DNA of 64,000 bases from Agrobacterium pusense (GTDB lineage: Bacteria > Pseudomonadota > Alphaproteobacteria > Rhizobiales > Rhizobiaceae): the NCBI RefSeq assembly GCF_900102105.1, contig NZ_FNBB01000003.1, positions 434,001 to 498,000 on the forward strand, written 5' to 3'. A model generated the notes under the pieces. It was not told the origin of the DNA. It worked only from the letters and a program-made list of their open reading frames with translations, and ran no database searches. Below, piece by piece: positions 52,723 through 61,127 of the stretch. The position numbers were made by a program, and so were the translations under genes. Every line of letters starts with the position of its first letter. The first letter of the stretch is position 1.

Positions 52723-54333
52723 TCAGGCTTCGAGCCAGACGTATTCCGCGAAGGCGTAACCCATCATGCCGCCGAGTGGATTGGCTTCCAGCCCCTTCAG
52801 CTTGGAGGAGATTGCGTCCACATTGGTGAGATAGGCGGGAATGATGGTGCCTGCTTCGTCGGCGATCATCGTCTGCATCTCGAAGTAGATCTGCTTGCGC
52901 TTCTCCATGTCGAGCAGGCCGCGCGCCTCCAGCATCAACTTGTCGAATTTTTCCGACTTGTACTGGCTTTCGTTCCACGGCGCGTCCGATGCATAAAGCA
53001 GCGAGAACAGGATGTCGGGCGTCGGACGCGGGTTGATGTTGCCGAAATGGATCGGGGCCTTCAGCCAGTAATTGCTCCAGTAGCCGTCGGCGGGAACGCG
53101 CTGCACGTCCAGCTTGACGCCGATTTCCGCAGCCGAAGCCTGGATGATCATCGCCATGTCGATGGCCGAGTTCGCCGCGTCGGAGGTAATGACCGGGATG
53201 GACTGGCCAATGACGCCGGCTTTTTCGAAGTGGAACTTCGCCTTCTCGGGATCGAAGGCTTTCGGCTTCAGATCCGGATTGTGATAGGGGCTCATGGGCG
53301 GCACCGGCTGGTCGTTCCCCACTTCCCCAAGTCCGCGCAGGGCCGCCTTGACGATCTGCTCGCGATTGACGATCGACTTCATGCCGGCAATGAAATCGGC
53401 CTTGTTACCGGGTGCCTGATCAAGACGGATGTTGAGATTGGTGTAGTTGCCGGACGTTCCCTTCGACAGGACAACGCCCTCCTGCTTGTCGAGCAGACGG
53501 AGCGCGCGCGGGTTGATGGCGGCGGCGAGCTGGATATCACCGGAGAGAAGCGCGTTGACACGGGCATTATCGTCCGAGATCGCGAAGAACTCGAAGCTGT
53601 CGACGTGCGGTCCACCGGATTTCCAGTAATTGGTATTCTTCGCCATGATCGAGCGTACCCCCGGCTCGAATTTTTCGAGCTTGAAGGCACCGGTGCCATT
53701 GCCCTTGGAGAAATCGGTGGTGCCGTCCGCCACGATCATGAAGTGGTGCATGGCAAGGATCGTCGGCAGGTCGGCATTGGCACTGGCCAGCGTAATCTCG
53801 ACGGTGCTCTTGTCGACGGCCTTGAAGCCGGTCATCTGTGCCGCGATCTTGGCAACCTTGGAGCCGACGGCTGGATCGAGATGGCGCTTCAGCGAATAGA
53901 CCACGTCGTCGGCGGTCAGCGCCTTGCCGTCGTGGAAGGTCACTCCTGAGCGGAGTTTTACGGTCCAGGTCTTGGCGTCCTTGGATTCGATCGATTCGGC
54001 CAGCTCCATCTGCGGCGTGCCGGAAATGTCGAGAAAGCTCAGGCGGTTGTAGAGCGCGCAGCAGCGGACATAATCCGTCGAGAGCGAGGCTTTGGCCGGA
54101 TCCAGCGTATCGGCAGTGGAGGCCGACCAGCCCGCCGCCTTCAGCGTGCCGCCGGAAACCGGGGTAGCCGCCACGGCTTGCGACGCGCGGCCGAGGATCG
54201 CCGAACCGGCGGAAAGGGCTACGCCGCCCGCCAGCATCATGTGAAGCAGTTCGCGCCGTGTGGCGCCGCGGCGGATTGCCTGTTCAACGGCAGCATCATC
54301 GGAGCGGGTCCAGTTTGAAATCCTGTCACTCAT
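52723..54333 (-). CDS. Peptide-type ABC substrate-binding protein with Tat-like signal
   Basis: A 536-residue family 5 binding protein. A long N-region (about 25 residues) precedes TRRELLHMMLAGGVALSAG, a twin-arginine-like signal, with cleavage probably after AVAA near residue 56. Body features include LDPAKASLSTDY, GVTFHDGKALTADDVVYSLK, GNGTGAFKLEKFEPG and IVNREQIVKAALRG. Start 54333 follows GGGGAAG. It is unlike the sulfur-region binding proteins in sequence. It heads the transporter genes and follows the HAD gene in the same direction. Confidence 0.88.
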   Translation of the reverse strand: MSDRISNWTRSDDAAVEQAIRRGATRRELLHMMLAGGVALSAGSAILGRASQAVAATPVSGGTLKAAGWSASTADTLDPAKASLSTDYVRCCALYNRLSFLDISGTPQMELAESIESKDAKTWTVKLRSGVTFHDGKALTADDVVYSLKRHLDPAVGSKVAKIAAQMTGFKAVDKSTVEITLASANADLPTILAMHHFMIVADGTTDFSKGNGTGAFKLEKFEPGVRSIMAKNTNYWKSGGPHVDSFEFFAISDDNARVNALLSGDIQLAAAINPRALRLLDKQEGVVLSKGTSGNYTNLNIRLDQAPGNKADFIAGMKSIVNREQIVKAALRGLGEVGNDQPVPPMSPYHNPDLKPKAFDPEKAKFHFEKAGVIGQSIPVITSDAANSAIDMAMIIQASAAEIGVKLDVQRVPADGYWSNYWLKAPIHFGNINPRPTPDILFSLLYASDAPWNESQYKSEKFDKLMLEARGLLDMEKRKQIYFEMQTMIADEAGTIIPAYLTNVDAISSKLKGLEANPLGGMMGYAFAEYVWLEA

Positions 54334-54426
54334 GGTCTTCCCCTTTTGTATGATTTCTTGAAATGCGTCTGTAGAAATTACCTGCGGCTGCGCACCGGTG
54401 TGCGCCACGCCGACAGCAGGGGCGGC

Positions 54427-55191
54427 TCAGCCGCCCGTTTGTCTGGCGGCTTCGGCAAGGCCGGCCATGGACGTGAAGTGATAATCCGGTTCGGTGAAGT
54501 TTTCCGGCTCGATCGTGCCGCCATATCCCTTCTGGGCATGGCGACGCTCTATCCAGCAATTGGTCATGCCGAGTTTTCGGGAAATGCCGATATCGTGGTA
54601 CTGGCTCTGCGCCACGTGCAGAATGTCCTCCTTCGACGCTCCTTCGCTTTCCACGAAGGAAAAGACCTTCTCGAAGAAGGCAGGGTCGGGCTTTTCAGTG
54701 CCGGTGTCATCCGCGGTGAAAGCGGCGTGGAAGGGGTTGCCGAGTTCCTTCGAGAAATAGTCGAAGGCCCAGCGTCGGGCGTTGGTCATGGCGATCAGGC
54801 GGTGGGTCTTTGAAAGTTCGGCCATCGCGGCGCGGCTGTCGGCAAAGCCTTTCCAGTCCTTTGCCGCGTCGCGCAGACGCTCACCATAGGCGCGCTCCAC
54901 CGGCAGGCCGAGCTCAGGGGCAATGATGAGGTAGACGCGCACGAGATCATCGGGAAAAAGGTCGGTCGCGTCGGAGTAGCGGGCCGCACGGTAGAGCGCG
55001 AGCGCCTTTTCACCATCGACCTCAACACCGTTTTCCGCACCGATTGCGGCCAGCGTCGATGTCAGACCCCGTTCGAAATCGATGAGGGTTCCCACCACGT
55101 CGAAGCTCATATATTTGAAGTCGCTCAGTTTTTTGGGCAATGTCGGTCTCCGCTCTGCCGCCACGTCCTTTTTAGGGGAGGGTTGCGGCAT
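54427..55191 (-). CDS. HAD-superfamily hydrolase (haloacid dehalogenase type II-like)
   Basis: A 254-residue HAD protein with an N-terminal extension of about 26 residues. Motif I is MSFDVVGTLIDF (nucleophile Asp about 30), motif II includes AMTNARRW with Thr/Asn, motif III a Lys in TEKPDPAFF, and the last acidic region HVAQSQYHDIGISRK. In true L-2-haloacid dehalogenases the SSNxxD signature is found there; here it is replaced, so dehalogenase activity is doubtful. It lies 93 bases upstream of the binding protein gene. A paralogue is at 57949. Confidence 0.82.
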   Translation of the reverse strand: MPQPSPKKDVAAERRPTLPKKLSDFKYMSFDVVGTLIDFERGLTSTLAAIGAENGVEVDGEKALALYRAARYSDATDLFPDDLVRVYLIIAPELGLPVERAYGERLRDAAKDWKGFADSRAAMAELSKTHRLIAMTNARRWAFDYFSKELGNPFHAAFTADDTGTEKPDPAFFEKVFSFVESEGASKEDILHVAQSQYHDIGISRKLGMTNCWIERRHAQKGYGGTIEPENFTEPDYHFTSMAGLAEAARQTGG

Positions 55192-55398
55192 TTTATTTCG
55201 TTCCCGGACGGGATCCTTGTCCCGTTCCCATTTTTGAAAACGCCTGTTTTAGTAGCGTTTTGTGCTTTTTCTTAGGGATAGTTTGGCAGTTCCGGCGCGC
55301 CGGATTCTCCGAAATGGATCGGCTCTTCGGCAGAATATTGCGAATATGCGCTGTGTGGCGACATTTCGCGAAGGTGCCGGAAAGAGCCGGTCGCCGCT

Positions 55399-56772
55399 TC
55401 AGGCCATGGCCGCCCGCACGGCCGGGTCCTCTAACGTCTGATCGAGGGTTTTAAGCGTTCGTTCGATTATCGCATCGATCTCGCCATCCGTACAGCAGAG
55501 CGGCGGCGCGTAGCCGAGGATGCCGCTCGCGAAGGCGCGCACGATGAGGCCGTTCTCCCAGGCGCGGTCAAAAACCCTGCGGGCCGGTATGGCCGCTGCC
55601 GGAAGCGGGGTTTTTTTCTCCTTGTCGGTCACAAGCTCGACGGCGGCAAGCATGCCGCGGCCGCGCACATCGCCGACCAGCGGATGGCTTCTCAGCCCTT
55701 CCAGCCCCGCCATGAGGCGCGCGCCGGCGCGGCGGCCATTCTCCAGCAGCCCGCCTTCGTAGAGCTTCAGCACTTCCAGACCCACGGCTGCGCTGACCGG
55801 ATGAGCGGAATAGGTATAGCCATGGCCGACCGCCGCTTCGCCTGCGAAATCGGCAATCGTGTCGTAGACATGATCAGCCATGAATACCGCGCCCATCGGC
55901 ACGTAGCCGGACGTGAGGCCCTTCGCCGCGGTGATGAAGTCGGGCACGATATCTTCGTCGGCGCAGGCAAAAAGCGGGCCGGTACGCCCGAAGCCGGTGA
56001 TGACTTCGTCGGCGACGAAAAGGATGCCGTATGACTTGCAGAGGTCCCGCATGGCCTTGATCCAGCCGGGCGGCGGTACGAGCACCCCGCCGGAACCCTG
56101 AATGGGCTCCGCATAAAAGGCGGCGACGCGCTCCGGACCGATCGTCTCGATCTTGTCCTTCAGAATTTGCAGGGAGGAGGCAATGATGGCGGCGGGATCG
56201 CTTCCGGCCGGGTTGCGATAGGCGTAGTGCGACGGGATTTTGTGCTGCCAGTCGTAAGGCACGCCGAAACCAGCATGGAACGCGGGCAGGGCGGTGAGGC
56301 CCGAACCGGCGGTGGTGGAGCCGTGATAACCCTGTTCGATGGAGATGAACTGGTCACGCTGCGGCTCACCCCTGGCGTGCCAGTAATAGCGGATGAAACG
56401 GATGGTGCTGTCCACGGCATCGGAGCCGCCAAGCGTGAAATAGACATGGTTCAGGTCGCCGGGCGCTCGGTCGGCGAGTTCCGACGCAAGCCGGATGGCC
56501 GGCTCGCTGCCAATGTCGAAATAGGCTGTGGCATAGGGCAATTCCCGCATCTGTCTGGCCGCGGCCTCAACGATGCTGTCATGACCATAACCGGCATTCA
56601 CGCACCACAGACCGGCAAAGCCATCGATGAGCTGGTGGCCGGTGATGTCGGTGACGGTGGCGCCGCTTGCCGATTTCAGCACCCGCACGCCCAGCTTCTC
56701 ATGGCCGCGGAAGGAGGAGACGGGGTGCACCAGATGGGCGCGGTCCAGTTCGATCAGGGAATTGCTTAACAT
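55399..56772 (-). CDS. Class III PLP-dependent aminotransferase
   Basis: A 457-residue transaminase. The cofactor lysine is about Lys284 in TAAKGLTSGYVPMGAV, the pyridine-contacting Asp is about 255 in FVADEVITGFGRTG, and GSDAVDSTIR and GYHGSTTAGSG match phosphate-binding loops. This group transfers amino groups from omega-amino acids, diamines or amines to pyruvate or oxoglutarate. It is followed 15 bases... upstream on this strand by the GNAT gene, forming a two-gene unit; a 207-base gap with A/T-rich sequence separates it from the HAD-transporter operon downstream. Exact amine unknown. Confidence 0.9.
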   Translation of the reverse strand: MLSNSLIELDRAHLVHPVSSFRGHEKLGVRVLKSASGATVTDITGHQLIDGFAGLWCVNAGYGHDSIVEAAARQMRELPYATAYFDIGSEPAIRLASELADRAPGDLNHVYFTLGGSDAVDSTIRFIRYYWHARGEPQRDQFISIEQGYHGSTTAGSGLTALPAFHAGFGVPYDWQHKIPSHYAYRNPAGSDPAAIIASSLQILKDKIETIGPERVAAFYAEPIQGSGGVLVPPPGWIKAMRDLCKSYGILFVADEVITGFGRTGPLFACADEDIVPDFITAAKGLTSGYVPMGAVFMADHVYDTIADFAGEAAVGHGYTYSAHPVSAAVGLEVLKLYEGGLLENGRRAGARLMAGLEGLRSHPLVGDVRGRGMLAAVELVTDKEKKTPLPAAAIPARRVFDRAWENGLIVRAFASGILGYAPPLCCTDGEIDAIIERTLKTLDQTLEDPAVRAAMA

Positions 56773-56787
56773 GGTCTCTCTCCGGAT

Positions 56788-57624
56788 TCAGCCGAGTGCC
56801 TGGCTGGTCAATGCAAATGTTCTGAATTTTCTGCCGGGGGCGATGTCGGTCTTCGGTCGGCGCATGGCGATGCCGCCGCCGACATGGGCAAGACCATTTT
56901 CGACGAGCCATGGGGCGAGACCCGTATCGGCGGTGGTGTCCACCCGCAGGAACATGCCGGGGCGCTCGGCAATGACGAAAGCGATGAGGGCCTTTGCAGT
57001 TTCAGCATTTTCTGCCACGACCGGGCCTATGACCTCACCGCGCCCGAAGGCGCGCAGGGCTGCAAAGCCCTTGAGGACGCCCTCCTGCCGGACTTCGGCA
57101 AAACGCGCTCTCGCGACAAGCGCTGCAAAGAGCGGGGTGCGGTCCGCGCCGAACGCCTGCGCATCGAGCACCGCAAGCTCCCCTGGAACGACGGTCTCGA
57201 GCCAGGCGACACCCGCCGGCTTTTCGCCAGGAACAGGAACACCCTGATGCTGGAGCACTTCCCCCGAGGCGACGAAGCCCATTTTTTCATAGAGGGGAAG
57301 GCCATCGGCCGTGGCGACCAGGCGGCATTCGCGCTTTTCGGTGGCGCCGATCGCCGCATCCATCAGACGGCGGCCAAGACCGCGCCCGCGCATTGCCTCA
57401 TCCACGATCACCATATTGACGGTGGCGCAGCCATCTCCCAGCAACGTCGCCATTGCGGTTCCGACGACACGGCCGTTTTCGAGCGCGACGAAGCCATTGC
57501 TGATTGAAAGGACAAGCGCCCAGTCTTCCTTGCGATGCGGCCAACCGGCCTGGCGCGAGAGTTCGACGGCGGCGTCAAGATGGTCAGGTTGAAAGGACTG
57601 GATGTCGATGGGGCTGGCGTGCAT
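56788..57624 (-). CDS. Two-domain GNAT N-acetyltransferase
   Basis: A 278-residue protein starting at 57624 after GGAG; longer frames to 57822 are rejected. The N-terminal GNAT domain shows NGFVALENGRVVGTAMATLL, VNMVIVDEAMRGRGLGRRLMDAA (motif A) and LYEKMGFVASG. The C-terminal half (GVAWLETVVPGELAVLDAQAFG onwards) matches the Acetyltransf_18-type domain often following GNAT. Acetyl acceptor unknown. First gene of the unit with the aminotransferase (15-base gap), divergent from the HAD/FAD oxidoreductase genes, which points to one amine-degradation pathway. Confidence 0.85.
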   Translation of the reverse strand: MHASPIDIQSFQPDHLDAAVELSRQAGWPHRKEDWALVLSISNGFVALENGRVVGTAMATLLGDGCATVNMVIVDEAMRGRGLGRRLMDAAIGATEKRECRLVATADGLPLYEKMGFVASGEVLQHQGVPVPGEKPAGVAWLETVVPGELAVLDAQAFGADRTPLFAALVARARFAEVRQEGVLKGFAALRAFGRGEVIGPVVAENAETAKALIAFVIAERPGMFLRVDTTADTGLAPWLVENGLAHVGGGIAMRRPKTDIAPGRKFRTFALTSQALG

Positions 57625-57948
57625 GCCGAAACTCCGTTTGCTCTGCTGGTTCATTGATAGACTGAGGTTTGAAGAAGATTGTCCCGACAAATGGGAAGGT
57701 TCGATATGTTTCGCTGTTGCTTTTATCCGTTGCCGCATCTTATGCCGCCTGTCGTGCGCGCCTGGCGGCAAACCGGGCCGGGCGAGGAGATCCGGGTTTC
57801 TCCGCGCGCAACTCTCTGCCAAACTGGCAGCTACATACGCAACAATCTGCTTTCGCGACGGGCAATTGCGGTGCGCCGACGGGACAAAGGCTTTCTATGA
57901 TCTCATTATTCCGGCCACACTCGATCCCCAATCAAGGATGACGACGAC
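57625..57948. other. Divergent intergenic region, no certain gene
   Basis: This 324-base gap separates the GNAT gene (-) from the HAD gene (+). Short plus-strand frames (57669-57941 and 57679-57900) start without good ribosome sites and overlap each other in different frames; the first has a hydrophobic stretch near its N-terminus (YVSLLLLSVAAS) but nothing else supports it. Confidence 0.4.
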
Positions 57949-58617
57949 ATGACCATCTTCCGCCCGAAATACATCACTTTCGATTGCTACGGTACGTTGA
58001 TTAACTTTCAGATGGCCGAGGCAGCCCGCGATCTTTACGGCGACCGCCTGGATGAAGCGCAGATGCAGGAATTCATCAAGAATTTCTCTGCTTATCGTCT
58101 GGACGAGGTCATGCATGACTGGAAGCCCTACGCTGAAGTCGTTCACAACGCGCTGTCACGGACATGCAAGCGCAACGGCGTATCCTTCAAGGACGACGAT
58201 GCCATCATGACCTATGAGCGCGTTCCGACCTGGGGTCCGCACGCGGATGTCCCCGCTGGTCTGGCGAAGGTCGCAAACGAAATTCCGCTCGTCATCCTGT
58301 CCAACGCCATGGATTCGCAGATCATGTCGAATGTCGCAAAGCTCGGTGCGCCGTTCCATGCCGTCTATACGGCCGAGCAGGCGCAGGCCTACAAACCGCA
58401 TTTCAAGGCTTTCGAATATTTGTTCGACATGCTCGGCTGTGGTCCGGAAGACATTCTCCACGTCTCGTCCTCATTCCGTTACGACCTGATGTCGGCCCAT
58501 GATCTCGGCATCAAGAACAAGGTCTGGGTCAATCGCGGGCACGAACCGGCAAACCCTTATTATGGTTATGTCGAGATCGCCGATATTTCCGGTCTCGCGG
58601 GTGTTGTCGGACTGTAA
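57949..58617 (+). CDS. HAD-superfamily hydrolase (haloacid dehalogenase type II-like)
   Basis: A 222-residue HAD protein. Motif I is YITFDCYGTLINF with nucleophile Asp12, motif II VILSNAMDSQIM with Ser/Asn, motif III Lys in YKPHFKAFEY, and the acidic region LHVSSSFRYDLMSAHDLG. Compared with L-2-haloacid dehalogenases (SSNxxD) one residue spacing and the Asn differ, so the substrate may be a phosphate or other ester rather than a haloacid. It lies 15 bases before the FAD oxidoreductase gene. Relative of the HAD gene at 54427. Confidence 0.85.
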   Translation: MTIFRPKYITFDCYGTLINFQMAEAARDLYGDRLDEAQMQEFIKNFSAYRLDEVMHDWKPYAEVVHNALSRTCKRNGVSFKDDDAIMTYERVPTWGPHADVPAGLAKVANEIPLVILSNAMDSQIMSNVAKLGAPFHAVYTAEQAQAYKPHFKAFEYLFDMLGCGPEDILHVSSSFRYDLMSAHDLGIKNKVWVNRGHEPANPYYGYVEIADISGLAGVVGL

Positions 58618-58632
58618 GGAAAGGACCAGGCC

Positions 58633-59907
58633 ATGAAGCTCGTCTCCTACTGGCACGATACTGCCCCCTCTTTCGCGGGGGCGGCGGAAGGTCCTGTAGA
58701 GGGTCACTATGATGTGGCCGTCATCGGCGGCGGCTTTACCGGTCTTGGTGCCGCGCGCCAGCTCGCGAAAGCGGGCGCGCGCGTCGTTGTTCTGGAAGGG
58801 CAGCGGGTCGGCTGGGGTGCTTCCGGCCGCAATGGCGGGCACCTCAATAACGGCCTTGCCCATTCCTATCTTTCCGCCAAGGCGGAGCTTGGCAAGGAAC
58901 GAGCCATTGCGCTGTACAAAGCACTGGACGCGTCAATCGACACGCTGGAGAGCCTGATCGCCGAGGAAGGTATCGACTGTAATTTCCGCCGGGCGGGCAA
59001 ACTGAAAATGGCCTCGAAGCCGCAGCATTTCGAAGGGCTGGCGAGGAATTTCGAAGCTGTATACGCCGAGGTCGATCCCGATACGGCGCTTCTGTCCGCC
59101 GCCGATCTTACGACGGAAATAGGTTCGCCCTTTCATGGCGCCATGCTCTCGAAGAAGAGCGCCATGATGCATATGGGCCGTTATGTGGCAGGGCTCGCCG
59201 AAGCTGCCAGCCGTCATGGCGCGGTGATCTTCGAAAATGCGTCGGTGACGAAACACATTCAGAACGGCGGGCTTCACGAACTTGAAACCGCGCGCGGCAA
59301 GGTGACCGCGGACAATGTTTTCGTTGCGACGGGCGCTTACACGCCCTCCGGTTTCGGTTATTTTCGCCGGCGCATTATCGCCGTCGGCAGTTTCATCATC
59401 GCCACGCGGCCGCTGACGGATGCAGAAGTGAAGGCGTCGGTTCCGGGTAATCGAACCTATGTCAATTCCATGAACATCGGCAACTACTTCCGGCTGGCTC
59501 CGGATAACCGGCTGATCTTTGGCGGCCGTGCACGCTTCTCCACCACGTCGGACCAGCGTTCTGACGCCAAGAGCGGAGCGATCCTGACGGAAAGCCTCCA
59601 TCGCATTTTTCCCCAGCTTTCGCATGTGCCGATAGACTATTGCTGGGGCGGACTGGTGGACATGACCAAGGACCGCTATCCGCGGGCCGGCTATCACGAT
59701 GGCGTCTGGTATGCCATGGGCTATTCCGGTCACGGGGCGCAGCTTTCCACACATCTCGGCATGGTGGTGGCGGATGCCATTCTGGGGCGGCCGGACAACA
59801 ACCCGCTAAAGGGGCTTGAGTGGCCGGCGGTGCCAGGTCATTTCGGCAAGCCCTGGTTCCTGCCGCTCGTGGGTTTATATTACAAGATGCTGGACAAGAT
59901 ACAGTAG
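58633..59907 (+). CDS. FAD-dependent oxidoreductase (PuuB/DadA-like amine oxidase)
   Basis: A 424-residue DAO-family protein. The FAD motif is VAVIGGGFTGLGAARQLAKAG (about residues 25-45), then VVVLEGQRVGWGASGRNGG, typical of gamma-glutamylputrescine oxidase-like enzymes. A C-terminal GYSGHGAQLSTHLG closes the flavin site. It likely oxidises a secondary or terminal amine to an aldehyde or imine. It forms a two-gene unit with the HAD gene. With the class III aminotransferase and GNAT across the divergent promoter, it fits a polyamine- or amino-sugar-like catabolic route; this is inference. Confidence 0.87.
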   Translation: MKLVSYWHDTAPSFAGAAEGPVEGHYDVAVIGGGFTGLGAARQLAKAGARVVVLEGQRVGWGASGRNGGHLNNGLAHSYLSAKAELGKERAIALYKALDASIDTLESLIAEEGIDCNFRRAGKLKMASKPQHFEGLARNFEAVYAEVDPDTALLSAADLTTEIGSPFHGAMLSKKSAMMHMGRYVAGLAEAASRHGAVIFENASVTKHIQNGGLHELETARGKVTADNVFVATGAYTPSGFGYFRRRIIAVGSFIIATRPLTDAEVKASVPGNRTYVNSMNIGNYFRLAPDNRLIFGGRARFSTTSDQRSDAKSGAILTESLHRIFPQLSHVPIDYCWGGLVDMTKDRYPRAGYHDGVWYAMGYSGHGAQLSTHLGMVVADAILGRPDNNPLKGLEWPAVPGHFGKPWFLPLVGLYYKMLDKIQ

Positions 59908-59920
59908 CCGGCCGCAATTT

Positions 59921-59952
59921 GTGGCCGCGCCAGCCAGGCGCGGCCACTCCTT
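59921..59952. terminator. Strong hairpin between convergent genes
   Basis: A perfect 11-bp stem (GTGGCCGCGCC/GGCGCGGCCAC) with a 5-base loop, followed by TCCTT. It lies 14 bases after the FAD oxidoreductase stop and before the end of the DUF992 gene. Confidence 0.65.
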
Positions 59953-59971
59953 GAATGCCCCGGATGAACGG

Positions 59972-60478
59972 TCAACCCGCGCGCTTCAGTTGAAGGTGGG
60001 ATACACCCGCTGCAACATTCACGCCGGTTCCCACTTCGGCGCTGATCGGCTGCAGGGCAAAGTTTTTGGCATTGCCGCCGATCAGCGCATTGGCGCCGAC
60101 ACCGACCCCGACCGACGCTCCTGCGGAAGCGCCGACATAATCACCGCTCAGCGCGCCGTCACCCACACGGCTTGCCGCCGTGTTCAGCACGATCCAGCTC
60201 GTATAGGTCTTGCCGGTCACGCCGATGTCGAGACCGAGCTTGCCGATCTTTCCCGTGTAGCGCTCAGTCTTTCCTGAGCGCTGGCGGAATTCGCAGTTCA
60301 CCGCCTTGCTGGATCCGACGACGAGGCCGACGCCGCCGGCGATTTCACACGACAGCGTGCCGACACGCTCCTTCTGCGCGGTTTCCGTAGCGCGCTTGCC
60401 GTTGTGCTTCGTCTCGGCGGAAGCGAGTGGGGCAATGGCCAGCGTTGCAATTGCAGTTGCGAGAACGAGTTTTTTCAT
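59972..60478 (-). CDS. DUF992-family secreted protein
   Basis: A 168-residue protein with a Sec signal (MKKLVLATAIATLAIAPLASA, cleavage about residue 21). The mature part starts with a basic stretch and then RVGTLSCEIAGGVGLVVGSSKAVNCEF, a two-cysteine DUF992 motif, and a glycine-rich region (GASAGASVGVGVGANALIGG). Function unknown; the family is common in Rhizobiales and probably periplasmic. Its ATG overlaps the stop of the BON gene, so it is the third gene of a CsbD-BON-DUF992 operon. Confidence 0.87.
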   Translation of the reverse strand: MKKLVLATAIATLAIAPLASAETKHNGKRATETAQKERVGTLSCEIAGGVGLVVGSSKAVNCEFRQRSGKTERYTGKIGKLGLDIGVTGKTYTSWIVLNTAASRVGDGALSGDYVGASAGASVGVGVGANALIGGNAKNFALQPISAEVGTGVNVAAGVSHLQLKRAG

Positions 60479-60798
60479 TGTCTGTCACTCCTGTTATCAT
60501 TCACGAGGCGGATGCGTGGGGAAGAGGCATCCAGATAGGGATAGGGCGGCTGCCGGATCGCGAGATCCGCAATGATCGGCCGCGATGCGAAACATTCCGC
60601 GATGATCACCGCACGTTCGAAGGCAGAGAGCGTTTCAACCTCGCCCGAGAGCACAATACGGCCCTCGACCGACGTGACGGAGATTGAGCTTTTCTCCTGT
60701 CCGTCAGCATAGGCGATTACGGCCTGCAGGGCGGCGCAGAGGCTGACCTCCTGCGGAAGGCAGCTTGCCGCCGGGTTTGCTTCGCACGCAAGCATCAT
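60475..60798 (-). CDS. BON-domain-like small protein
   Basis: A 107-residue protein. The start at 60798 follows a strong AGGAGG seven bases away; the long frame to 61056 reads antisense-like sequence through the CsbD gene and is rejected. Residues about 25-85 resemble a BON domain (SLCAALQAVIAY, SVTSVEGRIVLSGEVETLSAFERAVIIAE). BON domains bind membranes or phospholipids in stress-related proteins such as OsmY. There is no signal peptide. Coupled to DUF992 by overlap. Confidence 0.7.
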   Translation of the reverse strand: MMLACEANPAASCLPQEVSLCAALQAVIAYADGQEKSSISVTSVEGRIVLSGEVETLSAFERAVIIAECFASRPIIADLAIRQPPYPYLDASSPRIRLVNDNRSDRQ

Positions 60799-60829
60799 GG
60801 TGAAACCTCCTGCCTTGAACATGGACGGT

Positions 60830-61009
60830 TCACTTGAATGCTTTTTTGACGGTATCCTTCGTCTGGCCCAGCTTTTCCTGCGCCTGGCCGGCCAGTTTTT
60901 CGGCCTTGCCTTCAGCCTGAAGCTTGTCATTGCCGGTGATCTTGCCGGCTGCTTCCTTGATCGTGCCCTTTGCCTGACGGGCGATACCTTCGATACGGTT
61001 ATTGTCCAT
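60830..61009 (-). CDS. CsbD-family stress protein (59 residues)
   Basis: A short gene reading MDNNRIEGIARQAKG at its start, then two further copies of the same heptad-like pattern (IKEAAGKITG, LQAEGKAEKLAGQAQEK) and ending TVKKAFK. This is the small CsbD family (about 60 residues), charged and lacking cysteine or membrane segments, usually induced by general stress. An AAGGAG site stands before its ATG at 61009. The plus-strand frame over the same DNA is a shadow. First gene of the CsbD-BON-DUF992 operon, downstream of the PAS-LuxR regulator. Confidence 0.9.
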   Translation of the reverse strand: MDNNRIEGIARQAKGTIKEAAGKITGNDKLQAEGKAEKLAGQAQEKLGQTKDTVKKAFK

Positions 61010-61101
61010 GACGAACTCCTTCCATCGTTTGAGCGTGCCGCGGTTGGTAACGGCATGATGGAAAGGTAGCCCTGGAATAGTGCTCCTTGCAGAGCATTAG
61101 C

Positions 61102-61118
61102 TACTAGTTCAACTGGTA
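61102..61118 (-). promoter_or_regulatory. Dyad operator-like site upstream of the CsbD operon
   Basis: On the minus strand TACCAGT-TGA-ACTAGTA forms a 17-bp near-perfect inverted repeat (one mismatch pair) about 95 bases upstream of the CsbD start and 10 bases from the PAS-LuxR stop. The LuxR-type regulator next door is the obvious candidate to bind it. Confidence 0.45.
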
Positions 61119-61127
61119 CAAATTGAC

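Noticed and set aside
52654..53949. Plus-strand frame (431 codons) opposite the binding protein at 52723
   Set aside because: Antisense to a gene with a good signal peptide and family motifs; composition typical of a shadow.
57669..57941. Possible small secreted protein in the divergent gap
   Set aside because: Weak ribosome site, overlaps another short frame, and only the first 30 residues look signal-like.
60799..61056. 86-codon N-terminal extension of the BON-like protein
   Set aside because: It overlaps the CsbD gene in another frame, is highly basic and repetitive, and the strong AGGAGG site supports the start at 60798.
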